Program-made: the position numbers and the translations under genes
Shown here: positions 37,096 to 48,960 of the stretch, one piece after another
Layout: every line of letters starts with the position of its first letter
How positions within the stretch are numbered: position 1 is the first letter of the stretch
DNA from: Isoetes taiwanensis
Taxonomy: Eukaryota; Streptophyta; Lycopodiopsida; Isoetales; Isoetaceae
Direction of reading: 5' to 3'
Length of the DNA stretch: 64,000 nt
Assembly: GCA_021234155.1 (NCBI GenBank)
Contig: JAJEKV010000083.1
Location: 4,257,250-4,321,249, forward strand
The notes under the pieces: model-generated
Database searches by the model: none
Seen by the model: the letters and a program-made list of their open reading frames with translations, nothing else
Told to the model about the DNA's origin: nothing

Positions 37096-38709
37096 CACTA
37101 CCTTGAAATGGCAGACAAGATTCTGAGGGGCAAACACCCGAAGGATGTCAATCGGTTTGTCTTCATGCCAGATGATATATATGCACTCTTCCGCGAGATG
37201 TGGAACAAATGGAGGAAGGGAGAACTTAAGGACAATAGGGGTCAAGCTATAGTAATCAATTTTGCTAAAGACAAAGATTACTTGAGTGACAACTACCTTA
37301 GATGCATGAGGGGCTTGGACTATGATGATTGTAGAAAGGTCTTGAAGAAGCTTTAAGCGATATATATCGTCAAAGTCACCTCTCAGTTACAAAAGGCGAG
37401 AATTTCTTCAAGGCGAGGGGCAGAACTTAAGAATACTTGCTTACTTGAAGAAGGAGATCTCGCACTTCATTGCGAGATCAAATTGGCACTAAGTACAAGA
37501 AATTCGAGGACCTACGGAAGGCCACGCACCACTTCTCGGATAATACACTTACGGCTTGGGGAGTATGCCACCATAAGTGGGTACGAGGAAGGAATACTCA
37601 AAGAGGGGTTCATGGTAACATGCCATTCTCCTTGGCGGATCCATTCGAAAAAAATCCTTGACTGAAAAAGAGAAGGACCTGCCAAGATGGCTTGTGGAGC
37701 ATGTCACCGCCGGATTCATAAGAACATGCGCTTATACCCCCGGCATGATATGTTTAGATGCAAGGCAGCTTACTCCGGTTGGAATAGTGAGACCGCATGG
37801 CTGCGTTCTTCAATTCACGTCTCACGGATGACGGATGTAGAGACATACTGGATTCTATGTTTACGTCGCCGAGCATAACTTACTATTTGCCGCCATCGCT
37901 TGAAAGACTAGAATCCGGTCAAGAGTGTTTGTAGGAATCTATGAAGAGGAGACCGGAGCTACTGGTGGTTCAGAATCAAAGAGCCACAAGCTCTCGTATT
38001 TGCTACGAGGATTTCGGCGAGACGGGAGAGCCCACGGCGAAGACACGGACCTCGGGCTATATGGCGACCATCCTAGAAAGCTCCATAAATTCCTCCTATT
38101 CCTAAGGAAGCGATCGGAAGTGAGGGCGATGTTATGGCTAAAAACTCATGCAAGACAGGTTTAAGTGGAGTTGGCGGGGTATGGAGGGAGAATATCTGGT
38201 GCATAAACAGATTGGTCCTGCAACTGCGTTCTACCTTGTTGATAAGCTCTGCCCTCAAGGTAACATCGTACTAGATTTTTTCTCTGGTGGAGCCTTCTCT
38301 AGGGCATCCCTTCATGTAGGAAGAATCGGTGTGTCATCTGAGCATGACTTAGGAAAGTTGAAATCGTGGCGGGCATTACGGGTAGGGTCGAGAACGTCAT
38401 GTACCCACGGCTTGACCCAAAGGCCATTGACCAACGCCAACGGGAAGTCTTGACTTTGCAAGATGGTCAATCTCGAGAAAGGGCGAGGCGAAGAAGCTTC
38501 TCATAGAAAAGGTGAGGCGTCGGGCCAAGGTGGAGCAGAAGCGGACCAAATTGACCGCAAAGAAATTAACCTGGCGACTATGAGCAAGTCGATGATGAAC
38601 ACTTCGACAAAGACTATTAAAAAAATTCTCTGTTTTGAAAAATTGTATCTTACATAATATTTCTATTAATATATATCTACATGGCCTTCTCAAAATGTGT
38701 TATCTATAG

Positions 38710-39125
38710 CAAAATGGCGAGAGCACTATTTGCTTGGTCTTCCGTTCATGCAAATAGCGCTTTTGCACTATTTGCTCGCTCTACACCTTGAAGTAAATAG
38801 CGGCTCAAGACTATTTGCTTGCTTTCACGCTCAAGCAAATAGCTACCGCACCATTTGTTTCCTTTTCGCGTTATAGCAAATAGCGTTTTTTTTGCTTTGT
38901 GGTTATTCTAAGCTAAAGGAGCGGCATGCCATTTTGTTTGCTTCTTTGGGGCTTTTGGCAATTTAATATCCGCTTTTGTGGTTCTCGGGCGCTTTTCCTC
39001 ATACTTTCCGGTGTAAATGGCGCCATACTTCTCTTCGACAACTAAAAAACCACTGGCTGTTTTATATTAAATGTAGCGGTTTTGCATGATAACTGGTTTC
39101 TTTTTTAAGTAAATAGTGCCATATC
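38710..39125. repeat. Palindrome array D, near the right end of TIR-1
   Basis: Diverged units of the form CAAATAGCGC...GCACTATTTG, in both orientations, 3' of the methyltransferase-like gene. No frame seen in this spacer. Confidence 0.6.
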
Positions 39126-39214
39126 TAGCCATAAATGTGTGATAAAACAGGTAAGAAACCGATTTCCGAAATTGGAATCACGAAATTTCCAACTTTAATG
39201 AAACTCGCTTACCA

Positions 39215-40623
39215 CGAAGGGTGGCACATCCATCCAAATACCAACGGCAAAGAATATGCATCTAAACCTAAGAAAACACCCCAAACCCAAGGTTCTACCC
39301 GGTTCAAACTCTGTGAGGGTAACCGGCGGCTTGGCCTCAAGAGATCGTGAGACAGAGGTATAACTTTGGCGTTATCGGCATAGAACATCGGCTAGGGTGG
39401 TCCACTCCATCCGCCCCTCCCCGTGCACACTTTTGCGATGGGTCAATTCACGCTATGGCTTCTATAGCCTTCCGAGACGCGAGGCTCGAGGCATCACCCC
39501 GGTTGAGCCTACTCCGGGGTTCATGAAGCCCCAGTCCCGATGAGGCGGGTCGTGGCGTCCCTTCCGTAATCACAAAGGTTCCATGGGTGAGCTAGAGAAT
39601 ACGTGCGCATCGGTGACCCCGCATCCCGTGCAGGCTTACTCACCCTAAATCTACTCAAAGTGCAAGGTGCCCCATATGGGTCACCCTCTACACCGGGGAG
39701 TGTCAGGACCCATACCCGGCCCTCGTGGCCGGCTATCGCCCTAGCTCACATTGTGGGAGTCTCGGGAGCCTTTTATGTTCGTGCAAGACCCCACCCCCAC
39801 TTCACCACCGTGTTCCTTGTCCGGTGCTAAGCCCGGTACCATAGCATCTATGACCGGTGGGCTCTTGTGCACATGCCGCAATGCGGGATAATATAGGGGC
39901 TCTATCTAGGAGCATACTACAATAAATGGGCTCGAGGTCTCTACCCCCTTAATTCCCCCATTTCCAGAGTAATACTAGGCCAAGAACCATCAATCCATCC
40001 TTACGAGCAAAACCGAATCGAATATAAAGAGAACTTACCTTTACAATCAAGGGTTAGTTCCTACGAGTAAAACACAGAGAGAACAGACCAACAATCCAAA
40101 CAGGTGCCCAACAGGGGCGCTATCCTAGAATTCACAACTACACTAGCCACCCACCTGTGTTTCTGCTGGACCCGTTGTCATTGGGGATTTCCATCTTCTT
40201 GGTCTTGGTGTTCAGCTCGTGTCGGCGGGGTGGCGTCAATCTGCTCAAGGTGGCGCCGACTCTGGTCACAAGGGTGGCTTCAACCGCCAAGGTGGCGCTT
40301 CGGCTCACGGTCACAAGGGTGGCGCTCCACCGCTCAAGGTGAGTTGTGGTCGATAAGGGGTGGTGATCCACCTTATTGATCCCAATTAGCATTACCATGT
40401 TAGCCAATCGAGGGTGGCCACGTGGCGCCTTCCCAAACCATAATTAACTTAATTATGGCCTTTTAAATATTAGTTCCTTAGTTATAGGTTATTATCCTTA
40501 ATGATTAAATTAATCCCTTTTAAGTCAACCCCCTAGGTTCCCATACCCCATGGTGGCGTATCTATACTCGGTGATGTGTCAAGGTATTTATACTTATACC
40601 GTATAAATACTTGGAACGTCACA
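39215..40623 (-). repeat. Gypsy 5' LTR, second part
   Basis: Continues the LTR broken at 27742 and matches 10974-12398, ending GAACGTCACA. It differs from the 3' LTR by many small indels, so this insertion is older than copia. Confidence 0.92.
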
Positions 40624-41310
40624 TTGTCTTTCTTTCTACCTTGTTTTGGCCTTTGTTTATTTTATTATTTGTTTTGTATTTTTCCATCTTGTGGGCCTGT
40701 CTGTGTTGCTTTTTGCCTCTGTGCCTTGGCCAGTCTTTTTGGTTTTTTGTGCAACCATCTTCATGGGTGCTTCCTGTATTGCTTTGGGTGTGTTGCGGTA
40801 CCTTTCTTTGTTTTGGCTTTCCTTCCCTTTTTCCTTTTATTTTTCCTTGGTTGCTTTGGCTTGGTTATGGTTATTTTATTGCAATTTTTATGGCTTCCCT
40901 TTCCTTCTTTTTGTTTTTAATATTTCCTTATTTCCTCCTCTTTCTATTTTCATTGCATTTACTTCAAATTTTTCCCTTGTTTCCTTCTCTTCGGCTCTGG
41001 TTTTGGCGTTGTCTGCCTGTGTCGCGTACAGCCGTCCTGTCTGGTGTGGCCTTCCTTGCCAGGTCGATTTTCTTATGGTGTCTTGTTGTTCGCTTTGTCT
41101 TATTCTGCTGACTTTTTGGTCGGCTTTAATTTTTATTTATTTTTTCTTCTCCTTGTCGTGTTGCCAAGTCTGTGCTTGTGTCGGCCTCTCTTCCTCTGTT
41201 GCTTCTTCTCGGTTGGCTTTGGTCCCATTTCGGCTCTTTTTTCTTCTTTACTTTTTTCCTTTGCTGTTGTCTATTTTCTGTCTGTCTGTTTGCTTTTCGT
41301 TTGGTTAACA
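40624..41310. other. T-rich right flank of the gypsy element
   Basis: Strong strand bias to T/G. The long hydrophobic frames here (for example 40646-41308) use Phe/Leu/Cys/Val codons because of the composition and show no family features. Part repeats the left flank (10621-10693). Confidence 0.5.
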
Positions 41311-42609
41311 GTAATGGATTGGCATATGTAAGCACTCATTGCATTGCTTTAACATGGTTTCAGCTTTTGATTCCAGTGTTTGTATACATTCAATTGTTAG
41401 ATAATGATGGTTCAATATGGAGATTTGGATTGTTTGCTAACCAGTCTATAGAATCCATAACTGTATTATTTACATCTGAACTTTGGTAGCATGATTCGGG
41501 TTCTCAGTTCCATTTAATGCAAAGCAAATATGCTCTTAGCATTATTACTACTGTCTACATAGTTATTTAATATGATAGCTCGTTCTAGTAGAATTGTTTG
41601 ATGTTTTTCAATGTCTAAGTTTGGACATCGATAACAAGTGGATTGATGTGTTGACGCCTGCAGTTCCCAAGTCTAGTTACTATCCTTATACTAACTTATG
41701 CTCTTGGATGGTCTGCAGGTACCAGCATCAATCCTTGAACTTAGGTTTTGGAATTGCGTACACTGGTTCTACTCAATTTTCCATTGGACTATTGTGCTTG
41801 TTAAATTTATTATTGTTTCAGCATATATACATTGTCTTCGGATATCATTATATAGATTTCCCACCAAATTTATCCTTCTCTTCTTATGAGGTTGTGATAT
41901 TGGTTGGTTCTTGTGTATTTCCGGCTGAAATTCCACATCAGACTTGTAAAACCAGTTCTCATCTCTCAATTGCTCATTATTTTTCTGTTTTCACTAGATT
42001 TCCATGAAGTATTGTGGGCTGCATAACACTCTTATGATTGCATAGCTTTGTTATGTTCTATTGTGTTATGTCTTTTGTTTGGGCATATTACACGCACACT
42101 GCTAACACACACAGAGAGGATTTGATAGACTTGTTGGTCCCCATATTTGTTAAAGTTAAATTCAATTCAACTCAATTCTGGGATCTTAATATGCCTTTGC
42201 ATTCTAGTTTTCTTATAGCATGAGGGGTAAAGGGACAATAGATGACATATTGCATTTTTACACATGGCATATAATGACAACATGAATACTTTATTGGTTG
42301 TAAAGAACCTTAAAATATCACACCCCTTTAGAGAACCATACATATATCACACCCCTTTAAAGAACCATACATCCTTTAAAAAAAACCTCCTTAAAAACTA
42401 CACTTACTTATAAACCACACCTCCAAAAACTACACCACCTCAAAAACAAAAACCACAGCTCCTTAAAAAAGTAACAGTGGACATTCCTTGTCCACTTAAA
42501 AAACAACACCATCAATTAGTAAAACCACACTTCCACAGATTACATGTAGGTTTTTCTGTGATCTCTGAATAAAGTACATGTGGACCAAAAAAAACTAATG
42601 GTTTCAACA
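41311..42609. other. No gene seen; 29-bp tandem pair
   Basis: AT-rich with unrecognised frames. Two tandem 29-bp units (42315-42343 and 42344-42372) contain ATATCACACCCCTTTA. From about 42460 the strand is A/C-rich. Confidence 0.4.
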
Positions 42610-42632
42610 GTGGACCAAAAATTGGGGTCAGT

Positions 42633-43431
42633 GTGGCCGAAGGATCGGGCGGCGAGGAAGAAGAGGAGAGGGAGAGGGAGAAGGAGGCGAGGAGGAAGGG
42701 GAAGAGGTCCAAAAGGGACCAAGATCGGCCAAGTGGGACAGTGCACATTGAAGAACCTCGCCGGGAATCAACCGACGAGGAGGAAGAGGAAGAGGTTGAA
42801 GAAGAAGAAGGCAGCGGGCAGGAGGAGGAAGAGCCCGAAGAGGATGTTGGAGAGATATCCAACCCTGATGTCCGTCCACCCTACCCGAAGTGGTTCAAGC
42901 CACCAAAGGCTGTGAAGAAGCAGAAAGGGAGGGAGCGCGGGTTCATGATTAAGCAGGACCGCGAGTTTGAGAGAAGGAAGAAGGCATACCAAGAGTACCT
43001 CTAGAGATGGAAGAGGTACAACTATTGGTACTGCAAACAAAACGTACACAAGTACGTTAAGGGCGCAGGCCAAAGAATCAGCCAAAACTGCCACCACCCC
43101 GGCCAGAGCTTCCGAAGCAGGTCCACCATGGACCCAACTCGAAGCATGCCCGGGTGTTTTCAGAGATTAGGCACTTTCAGCAGTGCACTAATCTCCTGAT
43201 CCGGAAGGTGCCATTCGAACGGCTCCTCCGGGAGATCGTGCAGGAGTTCCAGACTGACTATAGAGTCACACCCTTAACGGTCCGATCCTTGCAAGAGGAA
43301 GCAGAGGCAGAGCTGGTATAGCTCTTCGAGGAAGGCAACTTGTGCGCCATCCATGCGAAGAGGGTAACAGTGATACCAAGGATCTTTATTTGGCTAGGAG
43401 GATCCGGAAGGAGAAGCCTAAGATAATTTTG
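42633..43431 (+). pseudogene. Histone H3-like gene with acidic/basic extension (decayed)
   Basis: The last 280 bp encode a histone-fold close to H3: EIRHFQQCTNLLIRK, VPFERLLREIVQEFQTDYRV, LQEEAEAELV, a TAG at 43319, [19 protein letters not shown], a one-base loss, then LYLARRIRKEKP. These line up one-to-one with the alpha-N, alpha-1, alpha-2 and alpha-3 helices of H3. Loop 1 has the canonical length, so the CENH3-specific insertion is absent. Before it, an Ala/Pro/Lys-rich tail (43040-43140) and a long acidic-basic frame (42633-43004) could be the N-terminus or a fused neighbour. An in-frame stop and a frameshift mark it as a pseudogene. It may have been captured by a mobile element. Confidence 0.7.
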
Positions 43432-43560
43432 TATAAAAAAAAAACTTTTGTATGAATCAAATTGGTGTAAAATCTTTAGTAATCTAATTAAAATCCTTTT
43501 ATTGCTAATGTTAGTTCAAATTTTTCCTTAAAGAAATTGACTTTTTGGTCAAAATTGACC
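43432..43560. other. AT-rich spacer after the H3-like gene
   Basis: No frame or signal seen. It starts with an A run at 43436-43445. Confidence 0.4.
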
Positions 43561-44014
43561 CACTCGAGTCACTCCGTGCCAATAGACTCTGCGTCGCCAA
43601 CGTAGACGCGTTTCGCGCGGAGTAACCCGAGTCCCTTGTTTTTTTGCTTAAATTGTCCAATTAGAATTATTAGAATTAGTTAAGAATTACATTGTACCAC
43701 TTTAAATTTGTTAGAAATATTAAAATTTAGTCAAAATCGATCCACTAGGGTCATTCCGCGCCAATGGGCTCTGCGTCGCGAACGCAAACACATTTCGCGC
43801 AGAGTAACCCGACTCACCCATATTTGCACTTCTACATGTTAGTTTGACATAAGATAAGTTGCTAGATAACTTAGAATCGAGCCGAACTTACATTTTAATA
43901 TCTTAGATCTGCCAAAAGTGTTAAGTTTTTGCCAAAAATGACCCACTCAAGTCACTCCGTGCCAATGAACTCTGCGTCGCGAATGCAGACACATTTCGCG
44001 CAGAGTAACCCGAG
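43561..44014. repeat. Threefold 75-bp repeat at about 180-200-bp spacing
   Basis: Copies at 43561-43633, 43741-43814 and 43942-44014 share ACTCCG(T/C)GCCAAT, CTCTGCGTCGC, TTTCGCGC and GAGTAACCCGA(G/C)TC. Each copy is an imperfect palindrome (GAGTCACTCCG ... CGGAGTAACCCGAGTC). They lie upstream of the second gypsy coding region, on the far side of TIR-2, and may be its enhancer-like repeats. Confidence 0.85.
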
Positions 44015-45408
44015 TCGAGCATGTTTGACCAAAACTTGCCCCAATTTTATCTAGTAAACTGCCCTGGGTAAAAGCATGAAAGGGTGTACGTACATCGTAC
44101 TGAATTGAAGGACGAATTTGTGCTTTTTTGGGGTACATTTTAGATGTACATCAAGATACTATGGTTTGTCGTTTTGTGTCAGATATGCAATGATTGCAAG
44201 ATCATCCCTGACATTCCCCCCGAAATTCTTGGTTAACCACCGAACCACCGAACCAATTCGAATGGATCCGTCCCTCCCTTTCCGAAATTCCCCTTTCACG
44301 GAGATGAACACAGCGAATTCGAATTCCAAACACATGCCAATTGAATCTACAAGAAATACAAATCAATTTCAATCTGTTCATGGAGGGTGAGAATTCCAAT
44401 GGAAGTGATGGTTCTAAGCGTAAGTATGCCGACATTGGCCAGTGTTATGCCACAAAACAAATAAAGCGTGCGTGTTGATTGTCGGTGGATTGCATCCTCG
44501 ATTCTTGGCAAACGCTTCGTCGAATCAAAGACTAGTTTTTGTGATCGTTTGTTGCAAGATGACAACGAGGCTTTTTTCCTGTTTTTCGAACCTGTAATTG
44601 GAAATCCTTCCGAAGTTATTGTTATGAAATCAATGATCAGAAACTTGAAAGATGGGCTTCAAGAAGTAAAGTCTGCTAATAGCAAAGATAAATTGGCTGC
44701 AAAACATTCACTGTTAATATCAATGATTGTTGGAAAAAAAGGAGATATGAACAAGAATGTTTCTTCAAAATTGCTAAAGATCTGACCAAGAAATTTATCC
44801 AAAGCTGCAAAGAAGAAGGAAGATAATGTCATTAAGTGGAGCAAATGTATGGGCTTTGGCGGGAAGGATGCCAAGATCAAATAGAATCGATGATTCAATC
44901 AAATGTCGTTAAGTGAATTTTGGCTTGACAATACCAAAGTTTCACCAAAGGTTAGAGATGTCATGAAGAGGAGAACACAAGCAATACAATACCTTGATAT
45001 CTCACAGGTTTGCTCTTGTAATTGAATCAATTCAGTTTTGGAGATTATGTTTTCTTCCAAAATTCTTTCATGACTTTCTTACATACATTCTAGTTCTCGT
45101 TCCCGAGTGACCCATTAATGAATACACATGGTTTTCATGAAATGTATTGCATTTTACATTGTTTACATTTATACATTGTTTACATAGTAGCAGAAATCTT
45201 GCAGTGATGTGCTATTAGGTACTTTTTAGATGTACATCCATTAACACTTACATGTCCATGCAACTGCATTTACATGTACTTGAATATCAAAATTACATCA
45301 TTTTACATTTTAGTGTACTTTCAGGTAATGAAGCCAAACAAATCAGACATATGTACATTAGTTGTACTAATATTGTAACATTAATGTGATGTACTAATAT
45401 TGGAACAT

Positions 45409-45600
45409 TAATTAGATGTACAATGGATGTACATTGGATGTACATTGTATGTACATTGGATGTACATAGAATGTCGATGGAACTTGCTGGCGTACATTAG
45501 ATGTCTTGATGTACATTAGATGTACATTAGATGTACATAGAATGCACCGATGGAACCTGTTGGATGAACATTTTATGTACATAGAACATACATTAATTGT
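45409..45600. repeat. ATGTACAT-rich cluster, left
   Basis: About a dozen copies of GATGTACATT or ATGTACAT, a self-complementary octamer. Similar clusters lie at 50975-51043 and 54775-54910, and single copies sit near both ends of TIR-2. Confidence 0.8.
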
Positions 45601-46659
45601 ACAATAGTATAGTTCAATACTCTTTTGGCATCTGGTTGCCGACATCATTTTGCTAACATCCTATATAATAAAATTATAGTGTATGTCTGTCGTGTGTGTT
45701 GCCCTAAATTGGATGGTCAAGATTTGATTCAGATTATGCCCAGACTGTCCAGATCACGTCCTAGATCAGGTCGGGTATGGTTTTTTTGAAAGCCCCTAGA
45801 GGGTTAGGGAGAATCCGCCGGCTTCTTCGGCACACAAGAAGATCTGGAAATCCGTTTGGAATTCCTCCGTTGGGCAGTGCAGGCATGGCTTTGCGATATG
45901 TTTTTTAGCTCCAAGATGGTCGCCACTCTGAATGGAATCAGGCTATAAGCTCGATCACAGAGCTTTGATGGAGCTTACAGGTCCAGGCTATGGCCGAAAT
46001 GGTGGCTATGAAGCTGGTTCTATGTTTGCAGTGGATATTGTCTTCCTCGGGATTTGTTTTGCAGTGGGCATCATGGCGTGCTTTTGAGAGTCTGGTTGGG
46101 AAGCTTGGCATAAGCATGTGTTGTTCGTGATATGGTTTGTGAGCACCGTGGTAATATGGCGCTTTTCTATGCAAGATTCTCGTGGTGGAGAAATCATTTG
46201 ATTTAGGGTTTGCAGTAGCTTGGCATCATATGCCAATGCGTTATTGAAACAGAGCAAGAAGCTTTTGGTTGCGATTTGCATACAAATAAGTTTTATGATG
46301 TTCCTTTGCTTGGCCTTTCTGATAAAGAGACAAATTGTGGAATCCACATAACGTATTCTTCTATCATATAGAGTTTTATTCCTTGAAAGCAGAAGTTTGG
46401 CTTGGAAATGTTTTTGATCTTCAGCAATTATAATGAATGTGACATTTGATTTTTTGGTTTTTAGTTTGTGGAGCTGTTGGTTGCCTATATTTGCAGTTGT
46501 GAGGTAAGAAATGTTCATGCACTCTGTTATACATATCCAACAAAAAGAAAGCAACATTTGATTTTTCGTTTTTCGTTTTTTCTGCCATAGCCATGCATTC
46601 TTCTATTATGGCAGACTGAGAAACAAAATCTGAGGTCCGATAAGTTCAAGCCGCAACGT

Positions 46660-47135
46660 ATGGATGGAATGGATTGCCCACCTAATATTTTCAGCTTTAA
46701 TTCATTGATTCGAGGTCTCAAGAACTTGAGAATTTGAACTCCCAAGACAGTTATGCAGCTCTGTTAAGTGCAAGGCAATTTCAAGTTCATATAGAAACTA
46801 GCATTGTTGTAGAAGACAGTTATACAGCATTGATAAGTGCAAGGCAATTTCATGCTCATGTTATTCAAACAAGAGAAACCATCTTATTTCGGATCATGCA
46901 GTCAAACAGGTTTAATCCAATTAGTCAAGAATTTGAGAATGGGGTAAATACATTCGTGTTGGTGATATTAGTTCAGAATTTGGTTCTGACATTTATATTG
47001 GCAACCCTGCATATGAAATGTCGAAGCACTCGAGATGATGGATCTGGTCACATATACAAGTGTCCTGATTACATCTGCAGAATTTTTGGCATGGGGCAAA
47101 TACATTGATGCCTGTTATATGAAAGGCATGAACTG
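46660..47135 (+). pseudogene. PPR protein gene fragment inside the Helitron
   Basis: Segments in different frames match pentatricopeptide-repeat consensus: PPNIFSFNSLIRGLKNL (46678-46728), SARQFHAHVIQTR (about 46837-46875), SDIYIGNPAYEMS (about 46988-47026) and DLVTYTSVLITSAEFLAWGK (about 47042-47100). PPR proteins bind organelle RNA. Frameshifts and the short span show a captured gene remnant. The low-coordinate half of the Helitron (45700-46600) may hold more captured matter that I do not recognise. Confidence 0.6.
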
Positions 47136-47139
47136 CATG

Positions 47140-48960
47140 AACTAACTCCAGGTAAAAGTTATATTTCCTCTTCATGTCAACAATACAGCAGGTTAGAACT
47201 TGAACTAGATTTAGTAATTTAGTATCACTCTATACTTTGATTGGAACAATAATACTAATATTATACATCAAATGTCTCAGCTTTCTGAAAGATTGAACCC
47301 TAAGCTAGCCATGTTAGTTACGTTGTTTTGCAGGAAAAGAAACGCTTGAAAGTACATAAATGAACATGGATGACATCATCAGTTAAAGACATTGGCAAGC
47401 AGTTTGTGCAACTCCTCATAGCTTTCAGAATTTTTCTTTGGTCTATGAGTTGTATAAGAGGTATTTCTGATCCATGATCAAGATAAAAGCTTAGGCAACG
47501 GACGAAGCTGTTGTATACACAGATTGGAAGCAACCATTGACTGCATATGTGCTTGGCATTGTAGATTCAAAGAGAGGAACTACATAATAATACATGTGGA
47601 AAATAGTACCAGGTAAAGACCACTATCCTACATACGCCTTCTAGACATTTGAAACCATTATTGGGTTAGAAAATGGTTCTACCTCTCCATCTATATATAC
47701 TATTTGATCTCCAGAACTTAGCAAAGGAATTATTGCATTGTAAAAAATATTTTATTTAGCGACAATATGCAAACACAAAATTCCCCCATAGCATTTATGA
47801 ACTTCATTTATATTGCATGTATTGCTTCAGATTTGAGTTCAACATCGCAATAATGGTGTGTCTTGATGCAAAATAAATATATAAACACGGTGTTGCTTAT
47901 CTATGTCCATTTGGCCTTCCAAAATCAATTAATCCACAGTCTTTTACTTCCCATGAAGATGCCCCCCACTCTTCTCTTCTACAAGCACATGGAATGCCTT
48001 ATCAGATTGTAGATGTGCGAACAATGCGCTTGCATTTGTTCATTTTGACACCTTCATATAATGCCACATCATAGGTCGTTCAATTTGATACTTCCCAATG
48101 ATGTCATATTATGGAGTGCTATGAATAACAATAAATTCAAATTGTTGCATCTATGAAATTTTGGTTTTGAATTTTTAATTATGTTACTTGCGTGCAACTT
48201 ATAGCAAATACGTTGCTTTTATAAACAACAATCTCAAATGCATGATTTTGTCAAGTGTGAACCTTTGAGCATTTAGATATACACTATTACAAACCATATT
48301 CACAAGCGCATGGAATGTTGACTTGGTGCTACCATTGACATATTTCCAACTTTGCCTAGGTGACTAAAAATAGAAAAATTTGGACCCTAATATCCAAATG
48401 TAAAGGGAACGTTACCTACATAAAAGTCCACAATAGTATCACTATAATACTGATATTATTAGTGTTCAACTTCATAAATATTCACATATTATATTTCAAT
48501 ATTAGTTTTTACCACAAGGTTTTGAGCATGTATGATCTTTATGTATACTGGAGTTGATGACTCCAATTCATCATTTACAATATCCTAGCTTATGCCCAAC
48601 CTCACAAAGAGTTATAGACTTCGACTATAGCCTTACTTCAAAATCTGCCGGTTAACCTTACTCACTGTGACTTACTATGAACAAGCACCGTGTTGTTCTA
48701 CCCATGGATACTGATGCAAGACTATCTAACATGAAGGATCTAGGTTTCCTTTAAAACGTGGTTTCATGCCTTTCTCAGTTGGAAACAAAGTGGCAAACAG
48801 GGTATTGGAATCCTGGGGAAAGCTAGAAAGTGATGTTCGATGAGCCAGCATAGCATTAGGTAGTTGGTTAGCTAAATCCTAACCAAGCCAGTGATGCTTA
48901 GCTGATCTTTTTAGATGATCAACCATTTAAATCATTGGAAAGTTTTTGTTATAATAACAA
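47140..48960. other. Helitron interior without recognised genes
   Basis: AT-rich; only short unrecognised frames. Confidence 0.4.

Larger units (their letters stand above)
34640..38460 (+). pseudogene. Spliced gene with ParB-like and DNA methyltransferase-like parts
   Basis: A CT-rich leader is followed by an AG/GTAAGC donor (after 34829) and a CGCAG acceptor at 35299. The next exon holds a 225-codon frame (35326-36003) with no known domain, then a nuclear-signal-like PPKRKRETKAQVRARK (about 36189-36236). A frame at 36449-36670 gives FDPDTKELLSWSQESDLIRR and FYIINGNHYLISAA, resembling the ParB nucleotide-binding fold loop. A second intron (36890-37095) precedes 37096-37356. The last part (38148-38453) has LDFFSGGAFSRASLHVGR at 38274-38327 preceded by EYLVHKQIGPATAFYL. 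This is the order of the C-terminal motifs in beta-class N6-adenine/N4-cytosine methyltransferases. I could not find the DPPY/W motif. Frames shift repeatedly, so it is decayed. Confidence 0.5.
27743..39210. mobile_element. TIR-1: 11.5-kb DNA transposon in the gypsy LTR
   Basis: Comparison with the intact LTR copy gives exact borders. The LTR breaks after ACCA (27739-27742) and resumes after a repeated ACCA (39211-39214), so the target duplication is 4 bp. Both ends carry an inverted repeat of about 24 bp: left AAGCAGAGTTTCATTAAAGT, right its inverse with one base missing. Inside are a DUF7869-type transposase (minus), a spliced gene with ParB-like and DNA methyltransferase-like segments (plus), a small duplicated gene pair and arrays of GCGC palindromes. 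The superfamily is unassigned. A 4-bp duplication occurs in Sola-type elements among others. Confidence 0.92.
10732..40623 (-). mobile_element. Ty3/gypsy chromovirus, split by two later insertions
   Basis: The 3' LTR (10732-12398) and 5' LTR (27504-27742 plus 39215-40623) share the same sequence of about 1.65 kb with TG..CA ends. A purine tract abuts the 3' LTR and an iMet-type primer site abuts the 5' LTR. Between them, in minus-strand order, lie extra pre-gag frames, gag, protease, reverse transcriptase, RNase H, integrase and chromodomain. Subtracting the copia element and TIR-1 leaves about 13.4 kb. The 5-bp flanks, TTTTC (10727-10731) and TTGTC (40624-40628), match at four of five positions and are a plausible decayed target duplication. 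The coding region has several frameshifts, so the element is inactive. Confidence 0.9.

Noticed and set aside
40646..41308. 220-codon hydrophobic frame that looks like a membrane protein
   Set aside because: The region is extremely T-rich in all frames; Phe/Leu/Val/Cys content follows from composition and there is no start context, repeat pattern or family match.
43140..43431. Centromeric H3 (CENH3)
   Set aside because: CENH3 proteins usually have a longer loop 1 between alpha-1 and alpha-2; this sequence has the canonical H3 loop length.
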